This document shows positions 45,865 to 54,479 of a DNA stretch of 64,000 nucleotides, piece after piece. The notes under the pieces are model-generated. The model did not search any database. It worked only from the letters and a program-made list of their open reading frames with translations, and was not told the origin of the DNA. Source of the stretch: Nitrosovibrio sp. Nv4. Its GTDB lineage: Bacteria; Pseudomonadota; Alphaproteobacteria; Acetobacterales; Acetobacteraceae. The stretch lies in NCBI GenBank assembly GCA_943330455.2, contig CALQHT020000004.1, positions 1 through 64,000 on the forward strand. The letters are read 5' to 3'. Numbering within the stretch: the first letter of the stretch is position 1; every line of letters begins with the position of its first letter. A program made the translations under genes and the position numbers.

Positions 45865-46692
45865 TTATCCGATCAGCCGCCGCCTGACCTGCGCGGATAG
45901 GAAGTCGATCACCGCGACCGTCACCAGGATCAGGATGATGATGAACGCGACCTCGTCCCAATAGCGAACCCGGATCCGTTCCGCGATCTGCAGACCGATC
46001 CCACCGGCGCCGACCACGCCGAGAATCGCCGCGCCACGGGTCGCGCTCTCGAACGCATACAGAACCTGAGCCAGCAGGATCGGCGCCACTTGCGGCACAA
46101 GTCCGAACCGGATGGCCATCAGGCGGGAGCCACCGACCGCGGTGATCGCTTCGGGCTGGCGTGGATCGGCGTTCTCGATGGCCTCGGCAAACAGTTTGGC
46201 CAGCACGCATATTTCGGCCGCCGCGATGGCCAGCACGCCGGCCAGAGGCCCAAGCCCGACCGCGCGCACGAAGGCCAGCGCCCAGATCAACTGGTCTACC
46301 CCTCGGAAACCGTCGAAGACCCGGCGGATGGTGAAATGGGCCAGGAAGTTCACCACTACATTGCGAGCGCCCAGAAAACCCAAAGGCAACGCGATGCAGG
46401 CGGCCAGGAATGTGCCCAGGAACGCCATGGCGACGCTTTCGGCCAATCCCCGCAGGATGTCCGGCCATTGCGCTCCGGGAGAAGGCGGCACCATTTGCCG
46501 CAGGATCACGAACAGACCGGACACGCCGCGACTCAGGCGAGCGGGGGTAATATCGAACCACCAACACAGGGCGAGGAGCCAGAGGATTGTCGCGATTCCG
46601 ACGCCGATCCAGGCAAGGCGCACGCCGAGGCTTGCCCCGAAAGCACGGGGAAGAGCCGCCCGCAGCCGAGCGGTGTCCGAGGCCGTGGTCAT
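45865..46692 (-). CDS. phnE: Phosphonate-type ABC permease, second copy
   Basis: A 275-residue inner-membrane permease of the PhnE type. Hydrophobic helices flank VAMAFLGTFLAACIALPLGF and the EAA-like coupling loop ITAVGGSRLMAIRFGLVPQ. GLGPLAGVLAIA precedes it and RGAAILGVVGAGGIGLQI follows, typical of PhnE. It overlaps the preceding phnE by four bases, so two distinct PhnE subunits likely pair as a heterodimer. The substrate may be phosphonate or phosphite. No C-P lyase gene is seen in the window. Confidence 0.88.
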   Translation of the reverse strand: MTTASDTARLRAALPRAFGASLGVRLAWIGVGIATILWLLALCWWFDITPARLSRGVSGLFVILRQMVPPSPGAQWPDILRGLAESVAMAFLGTFLAACIALPLGFLGARNVVVNFLAHFTIRRVFDGFRGVDQLIWALAFVRAVGLGPLAGVLAIAAAEICVLAKLFAEAIENADPRQPEAITAVGGSRLMAIRFGLVPQVAPILLAQVLYAFESATRGAAILGVVGAGGIGLQIAERIRVRYWDEVAFIIILILVTVAVIDFLSAQVRRRLIG

Positions 46693-47555
46693 GGATTTTG
46701 GCCGATCGCGAGGCTGCGCACTCGTTCGGAAATCAGGTCGATCGCGCTGACGGCCAGGATGATCAGCACGATCAGGGCGCCGATTTCCTGGTAGTAGTTG
46801 AAGCTGATCACGGTGTACAGCTCCTGCCCGATGCCGCCGGCGCCGACGAAGCCGATGACCGTGGCGCCCCGCACATTCGTTTCGAACCGCAGCAGAACAT
46901 AGCTAAGGATATTCGGCATCACCTGCGGCAGGATGGCATAGCGAACGGTCTGGACCCAATTGGCCCCGGCCGCTCGGACACCGTCCCAGGGGCGCATATC
47001 GGCGTTTTCCGTGACCTCGGCGAACAGTTTCCCCAGTGCCCCGGTGGTGTGCAGGGCGATTGCCAGGATGCCCGCCAGCGGTCCGACGCCGAACGTCCAT
47101 ACCAGGATCAACGCGTAGACCAGATCGGGCACGGAGCGGAACAGTTCCAAGGTCCGACGGAAGCCGCGGTAGACCCACCGGTTTGGTGCCAGGTTGGCGG
47201 CGGCGGGGAAGCAGAGAAGCAATGCTCCGCACGCGCCCAAGAGAGTCGCCAGGGCGGCGATCTGGCTGGTTTCGAATAACAGCCAGAGCCAGGAATCCAG
47301 CCGATACATCCAATAGGCTAACGAGCCCTGGGTCTCGGTGCTGGCGAGCAGCACGGGCAGGCGCAGGTCGGGGATCAGTTTGACAAAATACTCGCCCATC
47401 CGGGGCATGCCGGCGATCAGCGTGGCCGGCAATACTTCCGACACCCAGGCGGAAACGATCAGACAGACCGTCAGGATCGTGCCACCGACCAAGTATGCCA
47501 GTAGGCGTGTGTGCCGACGGGACTGATAGGCGGCTTCAACCTGGGCGATGGACAT
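46689..47555 (-). CDS. phnE: Phosphonate-type ABC permease, first copy
   Basis: A 288-residue PhnE with an extra N-terminal helix. The coupling loop is VRAAGANWVQTVRYAILPQ and GATVIGFVGAGGIGQELYTV is the family C-terminal block. It has little overall identity to the next permease except these segments, as in pairs PhnE1/PhnE2. The start at 47555 (MSIAQVE) avoids a short extension from 47561. It lies nine bases after phnD. Confidence 0.88.
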   Translation of the reverse strand: MSIAQVEAAYQSRRHTRLLAYLVGGTILTVCLIVSAWVSEVLPATLIAGMPRMGEYFVKLIPDLRLPVLLASTETQGSLAYWMYRLDSWLWLLFETSQIAALATLLGACGALLLCFPAAANLAPNRWVYRGFRRTLELFRSVPDLVYALILVWTFGVGPLAGILAIALHTTGALGKLFAEVTENADMRPWDGVRAAGANWVQTVRYAILPQVMPNILSYVLLRFETNVRGATVIGFVGAGGIGQELYTVISFNYYQEIGALIVLIILAVSAIDLISERVRSLAIGQNP

Positions 47556-47564
47556 GCGCAAACA

Positions 47565-48518
47565 TTACCGCCGCCGTCGCTGCGCCGCCTCGGCCTGCGA
47601 CATGTCGATGAAGGGCTGGAAGTCCTCATGCTTCACGGGCACCCAACCTTTGCCGGACCCCATGTCGATCGAGCGATAAATGTCCGGATGGGCCGCCGGC
47701 AGCGCCAGATGGAACGCCAGCATGTCGTCCTGGAACGATGCCGGCGTGCTTTTCCGCACCGTCAGCGGTCCGTTCAGCACCGGGCGGGACGTCCAGATGA
47801 TGCGAATGTCCTTCATATCGAGCATCTTCTTTTCGACCATCATCCGCAGCGCGCCCCGCGTATAACCCGCGAGCGGATCGCCCAGGCCGGACACCCAGGT
47901 CACGCCGGCGTCGTATTGCCGGTTCAGAACGGCGACAACCGTCTGTTCATGCCCTCCGGCGAACCCGGTGCGGCTGAAATACTTTCCGGACTCCGGGTCG
48001 ATCCCCTGGGCGCGAAATTCAGAGCGTGGGATCAGGTATCCGGATGCGCTGTTCGGATCCGCCCAGGCCAGGGCTTTGCCTTTCATGTCGGCCAGCGATG
48101 TGATGCCGCTGTCTGACCTGGTGTACATGACCGAAACATAGGACGTGCTGCCGTCCTGTTCCTGCGTGACAGAGAGCGGGCGGACGTCGCCATTGCTCTG
48201 GATCCACGCCTGGGCATAAGCGGCAGGGCTCATATACGACAGATCGATCTGTCCGGCGGCGAAGGCCTGGATTACGCCGCCATAATCCGCCGCGACCAGC
48301 AGCTTGATCGGCACCTGGAACGTGGTTTCCATCAGCTTCTTGTAGCCATCGACGCGCGCCAGCCGGTCGGCGTCATTCTCCCCGCCCAGCAGCCCCATCC
48401 GGATCACCGGCACCTGCTCGGACCAGGCCCGTTTTCCCGTGGCCGGCATTTCTGCCGCCGCCGCTTGCGCCAGCAGCAAGCCCGTCAGGCCCAACCCGGT
48501 CGCTCGTCGAGTGATCAT
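47565..48518 (-). CDS. phnD: Phosphonate-type ABC substrate-binding protein
   Basis: A 317-residue periplasmic binding protein with a 22-residue signal peptide (MITRRATGLGLTGLLLAQAA, then AAE). The mature domain has the PhnD marks IRMGLLGGENDADRLARVDGY and DLSYMSPAAYAQAW, and a hinge with GKALAWADPNSASGYLIP. ATG at 48518 has AAGGAG upstream, making the longer frame unnecessary. It is the first gene of phnD-phnE-phnE, and its ATPase partner is displaced (50678-51475). Confidence 0.9.
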   Translation of the reverse strand: MITRRATGLGLTGLLLAQAAAAEMPATGKRAWSEQVPVIRMGLLGGENDADRLARVDGYKKLMETTFQVPIKLLVAADYGGVIQAFAAGQIDLSYMSPAAYAQAWIQSNGDVRPLSVTQEQDGSTSYVSVMYTRSDSGITSLADMKGKALAWADPNSASGYLIPRSEFRAQGIDPESGKYFSRTGFAGGHEQTVVAVLNRQYDAGVTWVSGLGDPLAGYTRGALRMMVEKKMLDMKDIRIIWTSRPVLNGPLTVRKSTPASFQDDMLAFHLALPAAHPDIYRSIDMGSGKGWVPVKHEDFQPFIDMSQAEAAQRRRR

Positions 48519-48612
48519 CGTGCACGCTCCTTCGACGTGCATGATAGCCCGCCCGCGCTGGCATGCTACCCTGCCGCCCGCACTCAACAGTCAACCCAGT
48601 GGGAGCTAATCC

Positions 48613-49230
48613 ATGCTATATTTCGACTCGATCGGTCCCAATCCCAAGGTCGTGCGCATGTTCATGGCCGAACGTGGCGTCACCGGCATTCCGACCGAGA
48701 CGGTCGACCTGCGTGGCGGCGAGAATCGGCGGGAGCCGTTCCTGTCCAAGAACCCGTCCGGTCAATGCCCGGCCCTGGCCCTGGACAATGGATCGGTGCT
48801 GGCTGAGATCACCGCTATCTGCGAATACCTCGATGAAGTTGGACCGGCCGGCAAAACCCTGATCGGTGCTACTCCGGAAGAGCGGGCCGAAACCCGTATG
48901 TGGGCGCGGCGGGTTGATCTGAACATCCTCGAACCGATGGCCAACGGCTTCCGCTTCGGCGAGGGTCTGAAGCTGTTCGAGAATCGCATCCGTTGCATCC
49001 CGCAGGCGTCCGACGACCTGAAGAAGACGGCGCAGGAGAAGTTGACCTGGCTGGATGGGTTGATCGCCGGCCGTAAATATATCTGTGGTGATCGTCTGAC
49101 CCTGGCGGATATCCTGTTGTTCTGCTTTCTGGATTTCTTTGCCGGCATCAAGCAGCCGATCAACCCGGACAACAAGAACATCGTTGCCTGGTATGAGCGG
49201 ATGAAGGCCCTGCCGAGCGCGGCGGCGTAG
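48613..49230 (+). CDS. Glutathione S-transferase family protein
   Basis: A 205-residue two-domain GST. The thioredoxin-like N-terminal half has NPSGQCPALALDNG (the cis-Pro loop, normally GxVPxL) and LAEITAICEYLDE. The helical C-terminal half has GDRLTLADILLFCFLD, the N-capping box region of GSTs. Position of the catalytic Ser/Tyr/Cys near the N-terminus is not clear from SIGPNP. It is the only plus-strand gene inside the phn region and splits phnC from phnD. Confidence 0.85.
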   Translation: MLYFDSIGPNPKVVRMFMAERGVTGIPTETVDLRGGENRREPFLSKNPSGQCPALALDNGSVLAEITAICEYLDEVGPAGKTLIGATPEERAETRMWARRVDLNILEPMANGFRFGEGLKLFENRIRCIPQASDDLKKTAQEKLTWLDGLIAGRKYICGDRLTLADILLFCFLDFFAGIKQPINPDNKNIVAWYERMKALPSAAA

Positions 49231-49246
49231 TTTCAGTAGGGGCGTT

Positions 49247-49272
49247 ACCCCGTCCTGGTCTCAGGACGGGGT
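49247..49272. terminator. Bidirectional hairpin after the GST gene
   Basis: ACCCCGTCCT (49247-49256) pairs with AGGACGGGGT (49263-49272) around a six-base loop, between the convergent GST and Fe-S protein genes. There is no long T-run in either direction. Confidence 0.55.
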
Positions 49273-49280
49273 TACCTCGG

Positions 49281-50618
49281 TCAACCGGCGGGCGGCGCGG
49301 TTTTGTGCGGAGTTTTCCCGCCGAACATATCTTGGGCCACCACGTCGCGGACCGTGTCCAAATCCAACCCATGCGCCGCGATCATATCGGCCGAATCGGC
49401 GATGATCGCGTCGATGTCGCCCATCAAGGTCAGGCGCTTGTAGAGGTCGGGGATCTGGATCCCCATGCTCTCGCCGATCAGTTCCATGAAGTTCAACAGT
49501 TCGAACGACACGTCTGGTTGGAATTGGACCAGTTCCCGGTGGCAGCCATGGAAGATCGAGGCGAACGTCGTGACTCCTGCCTCGGCGGCGGCGCGGAACT
49601 CCCGCTCCCGCAACTCGGCTTTGAACTTCGGCAGCACATTCAGATGGACCGCCTGCGTGCTGAGCACCGGCACGTCCAACGTCACCAGTTCCAGGCCAGG
49701 GATCGCGCCCAGCACCTTCTTCACCGCGGCCATGATCCCGGGCAGTGCTGAACGCTCCTGGATTGCCACGCGCTTGTTGACGGGATGGACCAGGAATGGC
49801 CGCAAATCCTCCAGCCGCTCCGCGAAGAATTCCGTGATCGGATTCAGGTCGAACGGCATGGAGCCGGTCGAGTCCTTGTAGGCGGGCAGCGCGACCTCGC
49901 CGATCTGGATCTGGCAACTCGGGCACCACGACACGACCTTGGAGGAGCCCGCGCGGGACAGCCGCTCGATCGTGTTGTAGCCAACGCGACCGGCAGTTTT
50001 CATGTCTCCCTGCTTGAACTGCTGGATGCCGCAGCAGGTCGAGTTACCGCCCATGACTTCATACGACACGCCGATCGCGTCGAGCACATCCAGGACCAGC
50101 AGCGCGATATGTGGGGTCTTGATGACGTTGCAGCCAGTGTAGAACACGATGTCCGGTGAGCCTTCATACTCCCCGGCCGGGCGCAGCGGCGGGTTGATCC
50201 GCGCGATAACGTCGGGCGGCAGTTGTAGGCGTGAAATGATGCGCGTGCCGCGGCTCATGGTGTTGAAATACTGGTTGGCCGCCTTCCGCACCGCGGCGTC
50301 GCCCTGCTTTGCCTTCGATGCGACGCGGGCCAGATTGACCATCAGTCGAGGATTGATCCCATGCTCGCAGGCCGGGATGCACTTGCCGCTGTTGCTGCAA
50401 ACCTGCGCCCAACGTTCGGCGTCCGGGGTGCCGGCGCCGCCGGCCAGCAGGTCCAAAATTCCGGCGGCCACGCCAGCGGAGTCCGATGTATCGACACCGG
50501 CCGGTTCGGCCATAGGGCAGGCTTCCACGCATTTGCCGCATCGGGTGCAGGCGTCCAGTATATGGTCCACGCGCCCTTGCATGGCATCGGCAAACGACAA
50601 GATTCCACTGTCCGGCAT
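49281..50618 (-). CDS. HdrB/GlpC-like (Fe-S)-binding CCG-domain protein
   Basis: A 445-residue redox protein. Residues 24-34 are one [4Fe-4S] motif (CTRCGKCVEAC). Residues 74-84 (CSNSGKCIPAC) form a second with Ser77 in place of one Cys. A CCG domain follows: YTGCNVIKT, then STCCGIQQ, then SWCPSCQ, the cysteine-rich motif of heterodisulfide reductase HdrB/D. A second CCG-like part is degenerate (FHGCHREL). Such proteins oxidise thiols or feed electrons to quinones. It sits 59 bases after phnC, an unusual partner, and no HdrA/C gene is adjacent. Confidence 0.82.
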   Translation of the reverse strand: MPDSGILSFADAMQGRVDHILDACTRCGKCVEACPMAEPAGVDTSDSAGVAAGILDLLAGGAGTPDAERWAQVCSNSGKCIPACEHGINPRLMVNLARVASKAKQGDAAVRKAANQYFNTMSRGTRIISRLQLPPDVIARINPPLRPAGEYEGSPDIVFYTGCNVIKTPHIALLVLDVLDAIGVSYEVMGGNSTCCGIQQFKQGDMKTAGRVGYNTIERLSRAGSSKVVSWCPSCQIQIGEVALPAYKDSTGSMPFDLNPITEFFAERLEDLRPFLVHPVNKRVAIQERSALPGIMAAVKKVLGAIPGLELVTLDVPVLSTQAVHLNVLPKFKAELREREFRAAAEAGVTTFASIFHGCHRELVQFQPDVSFELLNFMELIGESMGIQIPDLYKRLTLMGDIDAIIADSADMIAAHGLDLDTVRDVVAQDMFGGKTPHKTAPPAG

Positions 50619-50677
50619 AATGGTGATCCTTCTGGTCGCGTGTTCAGCCTAACCGATTTCCGCTTTGGCTGGAAACT

Positions 50678-51475
50678 CTACCCAGTTGGTCCGTCGGTCA
50701 GCAAATTCTCTTCGGTGACGCCGTAGATCGCAAACACGTGGTCCGCGGTCAGTTCGGCTGGTGTGCCGTCGAATATCATCCTGCCATCCCGCATGCCGAC
50801 CACCCGATCGCAATAGGCGCGCACCACATCCAGATGATGCAAGTTGGCCAGCACCGTCAGCCCATCCTCGTGATTGATCCGCTTCAACGCTTGCATCACC
50901 ACCCGCGCGTTGTGCGGATCCAGGCTGGCAATCGGCTCATCCGCCAGCACCAACCACGGTTCCTGCAACAGTGCTCGGCAGATCGCCACCCGCTGCTGTT
51001 GGCCACCCGAAAGTGTGCCGGCCCGTTGCAGGGCCACTTCGAGAAGGCCGAAGCGTTCCAGGACCAGCAGGGCTTCCGTGCGCTCCTCGGCCGAGAACCG
51101 CCCCAGCAGGGCCGACATCGTGCCATGTCGCTGCAATCGTCCGGTCAGGACATTTGTCAGGACATCCAGCCGAGGGATCAGGTTGAACTGTTGGAAGATC
51201 ATGGCGGCCCGCGCCCGCCACCGGCGCAGATCGTTGCCCCGCAGAGTCGTCACGTCGATGGTGCCATAATGGATGGAGCCGCTGTCGGGCTCGATCAGCC
51301 GATTGATCAGGCGCAGTATCGTGGATTTGCCGGCGCCCGACCGGCCGACAATGCCGACGAACTGTCCCGCCGGCACTGTCAGGTCGAATGTATCGACTGC
51401 AACCACGGTCCCGAACCGGCGGACCAGGCCGCCGATCCGCAGGTCCGCGGTGCTTGCGGGGGCGGGGTGCGGCAT
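50678..51475 (-). CDS. phnC: Phosphonate-type ABC ATPase
   Basis: A 265-residue ATPase of the PhnC type. The Walker A is GRSGAGKST, the Q-loop is FQQFNLIPRLDVL, the ABC signature is LSGGQQQRVAI, and Walker B is LVLADEPIASLDP with the later LHHLDVV switch His. FQQFN-LIPRLDVLTNVLTGRL is typical of PhnC. It lies in a unit with an upstream aldo/keto reductase (31 bases) and a downstream Fe-S protein (59 bases), while its cognate phnD/phnE genes are about 2 kb away past the GST gene. Confidence 0.92.
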   Translation of the reverse strand: MPHPAPASTADLRIGGLVRRFGTVVAVDTFDLTVPAGQFVGIVGRSGAGKSTILRLINRLIEPDSGSIHYGTIDVTTLRGNDLRRWRARAAMIFQQFNLIPRLDVLTNVLTGRLQRHGTMSALLGRFSAEERTEALLVLERFGLLEVALQRAGTLSGGQQQRVAICRALLQEPWLVLADEPIASLDPHNARVVMQALKRINHEDGLTVLANLHHLDVVRAYCDRVVGMRDGRMIFDGTPAELTADHVFAIYGVTEENLLTDGPTG

Positions 51476-51506
51476 CAGCCCGCCACACCTCGGGACGGAG
51501 GCATTG

Positions 51507-52460
51507 TCAGACAGGCTTGCTCGCAGTGTCGATCTGCTGGATCGCGGCAGTGTCCAGGTTGATCTCGGCCGCCCCCATCAGTTCCTTCAATTGATCCAGG
51601 TTGGTGGCGCTGGCGATCGGCGCGGTGACGCTGGGGCGCGCGATAAGCCACGCAATCGCGATCTGCCCGGGCTTGGCGTTGTAGCGCTTCGCCACGTCGT
51701 CCAGCGCCTTGATCACGCCGAACCCGTAGTCGTTCAGGTATTTCTCCACCCGAGCGCCACGCAACCGGCCTTCCATGTCCGCCTTGGAGCGATATTTCCC
51801 GGTCAGGAACCCGCTGGCCAGGGAGTAGTAACCGATGACTCCGACCTTCTCCGCCAGGCACAGAGCTTCCAGCGGCCCCTCGAATTCGGCCCGCTCGACC
51901 AGGCTGTATTGCGGTTGCAGGCTCTGATAGCGCGGCAGGCCCTTTTCGGTGCTGATCTTCAGCGACTCTCCCAGGCGAGCGGCGGAGAAGTTCGAAGCGC
52001 CGATCTCGCGAATTTTGCCCTGCTTGATCAGGTCGGCATAGGCGGACAGGGTTTCCTCGATAGCGGTGTCCGGATCGTCGCGATGCGATTGATACAGGTC
52101 GATGTAGTCGGTCTTCAGCCGGCGCAGGGAGTCTTCCACGGCCTGCATCATGTAAGCGCGAGATAGGCCCTTCTTGCCCGGTCCCATTTCGATGCCCAGC
52201 TTCGAGGCAATGATGACCTTGTCGCGGTTGCCGCGGGACTTGAGCCAATTGCCGATGATGATTTCGGACTCGCCACCGCTGTTGCCGGGATGCCAGCGGG
52301 AATAGACGTCGGCGGTGTCGATGAAGTTGAAGCCACCGGCGACGAAAGCGTCCAGCAGCTCGAACGACGTCTTTTCATCCGCGGTCCAGCCGAAGACGTT
52401 GCCGCCGAACGTGATCGGCATGACATGCAGCGATGATTGGCCAAGCCTGCGCTTTTCCAT
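51507..52460 (-). CDS. Aldo/keto reductase
   Basis: A 317-residue NADPH-dependent AKR with a TIM barrel. The catalytic tetrad is Asp/Tyr in FIDTADVYSRW, Lys in VIIASKLGIE and His in DLYQSHRDD. LARPSVTAPIASATN near the C-terminus binds NADP. Met at 52460 with GGGAG upstream is used instead of a 25-residue extension. It is upstream of phnC in the same direction, 31 bases apart. The general AKR substrate is unknown. Confidence 0.9.
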   Translation of the reverse strand: MEKRRLGQSSLHVMPITFGGNVFGWTADEKTSFELLDAFVAGGFNFIDTADVYSRWHPGNSGGESEIIIGNWLKSRGNRDKVIIASKLGIEMGPGKKGLSRAYMMQAVEDSLRRLKTDYIDLYQSHRDDPDTAIEETLSAYADLIKQGKIREIGASNFSAARLGESLKISTEKGLPRYQSLQPQYSLVERAEFEGPLEALCLAEKVGVIGYYSLASGFLTGKYRSKADMEGRLRGARVEKYLNDYGFGVIKALDDVAKRYNAKPGQIAIAWLIARPSVTAPIASATNLDQLKELMGAAEINLDTAAIQQIDTASKPV

Positions 52461-52608
52461 ACGGGGACTCCCTGGGTGGATAGAAATCTGAAAAAGCGAG
52501 CGAACACCCTGATGGAGCCCCGCCCGGTCGTGCAAACGGCGGGCCGAAGCCCGCCGGTTGGACGCAGGATAGACGATACGGCCCGTGGTTCAAGCACCCA
52601 AGGACCAT

Positions 52609-52631
52609 CCTTCCCCGCGAGCGGGGGAAGG
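52609..52631. terminator. Hairpin after the deacylase gene
   Basis: CCTTCCCC (52609-52616) and GGGGAAGG (52624-52631) pair around a seven-base loop. TTTT follows on the plus strand only. The minus-strand deacylase gene ends 13 bases away, so it may stop that transcript less efficiently. Confidence 0.5.
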
Positions 52632-52643
52632 TTTTCGAGGCGA

Positions 52644-54362
52644 TCAGACCCGCCCGGCGCGAACCAGACGGCCCGGAGTGGCACCGGTGTACTGGCCGTT
52701 CTCGAACGTGCAGACGCCGGACACGAAGGTGTTGCGATAGCCATCGACCCGTTGCACCAGCCGCCGTCCGCCCATCGGCAGGTCGTAGCGGACCTCCGGG
52801 ATGTGCAGCCGAAGGCCATCATAGTCGATCACGTTGACGTCGGCCTTCTTGCCGACCGCAAGAACGCCGCGGTCATGGAAGCCGAAGAAGTTCGCCGTTT
52901 CGCTGGTCTGGCGCTTCACCATCAGTTCCAGCGGCAGCTTCTCACCCCGCGTCCGATCCCGCGCCCAGTGGATCAGCATCCAGCTCGGCACGCTCGCGTC
53001 GACAATGGACGAACAATGCGCGCCACCGTCCGACAGACCCAGGATCGTCGCGTCGTCGGTCAACATCATGCGAATGATGTCGTGGTTGCTCTCGTTGTAG
53101 CCAACGATCGGGAAATATAGGAACTTGTCGGCACCGGTCGCGAGATAGTCGTACGCGACTTCATCGGGCGAGTGGTTGGAGCGGGCCGCGATGGCCGCGA
53201 TGCTCTCGCTCGCTTCCGGCTCATAGTTCGGCGGGTCGCCCATTGGGAACATGCGATCCCAGCCGGTCGTGATGTATTGGCGGAACTGCGACAGGCGACG
53301 CAGCAGGTGCGGTGCCGGCGCCTCGCTGAGCACCTGGGCGCGGAACGCCGGGTCCTGCATCCGCTTGATCCGCTCTTCTGCCGGCAGCTTCAGCAGCGCC
53401 TGGTAGCTTTCGCGGATCGAGAACGGGTTGAGCGCGGTGTCGATGCCCAGCATCACGCCGACGGGACGACCGGCGATCTGCGCCGTGACCATCGCGCCCT
53501 GCGAGCGGGCCTTGTGCACACCGGCCATCAGGCGCTTCCAACGGACGGCATCGTTCGGGCGGTCGGTCAGCAGGAACCATACCGGGCGGCCGGTATCCTG
53601 GCCCAGCTTGGTCATCCACTCCAATTCGACTTTTTCGTCGTCGAAGTCGCTGTTGACGCCGAACGCACCGTAATTCAGGCCCTTGAAGGCGGAGCCGATG
53701 CCCAGCAGTTCCTGCACTTCGGAATAGCGGCCAGGGACCATCTCCCCCTGCGGGGTCTTGTGCGAGTTGGTCCGGGATGTCGTGAAGCCGAACGCGCCCG
53801 CTTCCAGGCCGGCCCGCACCGCATCGCGCATCGCGGCGATGTCGTCGGCGGTGGCGGCTTCACGGTTGATGGCGCGATCGCCCATCACATAGACGCGCAG
53901 GGGATGGTGCGGGATCTGCGCCGCGATATCGATCGCGCGCGGCATCTGGTCCAGCGCATCCAGGTATTGCGGGAAGGTTTCCCAGTTCCACTTCAGCCCT
54001 TCCGCCAGGGCGACACCTGGGATTTCCTCGATCGATTCCATCAGGCCGATCAGGGAGGTATGATCCTCGTTGCGAACGGGCGCGAAGCCGACGCCGCAAT
54101 TGCCGAACATGATGGTCGTGACACCATGCCAGGAGGACGGTGCGAGCACCGGGTCCCAGGTGGCCTGGCCGTCATAATGGGTGTGGACATCGACCCAGCC
54201 CGGCGTGATCAACAGCCCATTGGCGTCGATTTCGCGCTTTCCCGGACCTGCCTTGCCGCCGACCGAGGCAATCTTGCCGCCTTCAAGCGCAACGTCGCCA
54301 GTATAGCCCGGTTTGCCGGTCCCATCGACGATGGTGCCGCCCCTTATTACTGTGTCGTGCAT
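52644..54362 (-). CDS. N-acyl-D-amino-acid deacylase-type amidohydrolase
   Basis: A 572-residue amidohydrolase superfamily enzyme of the D-aminoacylase branch. The N-terminal metal HxH is H60/H62 in GWVDVHTHYDGQ. The second ligand typical of this branch is Cys89 in MFGNCGVGF. Asp in LGLSDGGAHCSSI is the general base. The N- and C-terminal beta-sandwiches are present. No specificity-defining residue was recognised, so N-acyl-D-Glu, N-acyl-D-Asp or related substrates are possible. It is downstream of TauD-type dioxygenase, separated by 117 bases. Confidence 0.88.
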   Translation of the reverse strand: MHDTVIRGGTIVDGTGKPGYTGDVALEGGKIASVGGKAGPGKREIDANGLLITPGWVDVHTHYDGQATWDPVLAPSSWHGVTTIMFGNCGVGFAPVRNEDHTSLIGLMESIEEIPGVALAEGLKWNWETFPQYLDALDQMPRAIDIAAQIPHHPLRVYVMGDRAINREAATADDIAAMRDAVRAGLEAGAFGFTTSRTNSHKTPQGEMVPGRYSEVQELLGIGSAFKGLNYGAFGVNSDFDDEKVELEWMTKLGQDTGRPVWFLLTDRPNDAVRWKRLMAGVHKARSQGAMVTAQIAGRPVGVMLGIDTALNPFSIRESYQALLKLPAEERIKRMQDPAFRAQVLSEAPAPHLLRRLSQFRQYITTGWDRMFPMGDPPNYEPEASESIAAIAARSNHSPDEVAYDYLATGADKFLYFPIVGYNESNHDIIRMMLTDDATILGLSDGGAHCSSIVDASVPSWMLIHWARDRTRGEKLPLELMVKRQTSETANFFGFHDRGVLAVGKKADVNVIDYDGLRLHIPEVRYDLPMGGRRLVQRVDGYRNTFVSGVCTFENGQYTGATPGRLVRAGRV

Positions 54363-54479
54363 GGCTCTCTCCCGTTACCGTCATTCGCTGGCGCGCATCG
54401 GAAACCCGGAACACGCCAGGGTCAAGTCTTGGCCAATTCGGCCGGTCGGCGGCCGCCGGTTTGTTCCGGCGCCGTCGGA

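Noticed and set aside
45865-51475. C-P lyase phosphonate pathway
   Set aside because: Only the transporter is present. No phnGHIJKLM genes are in the window.
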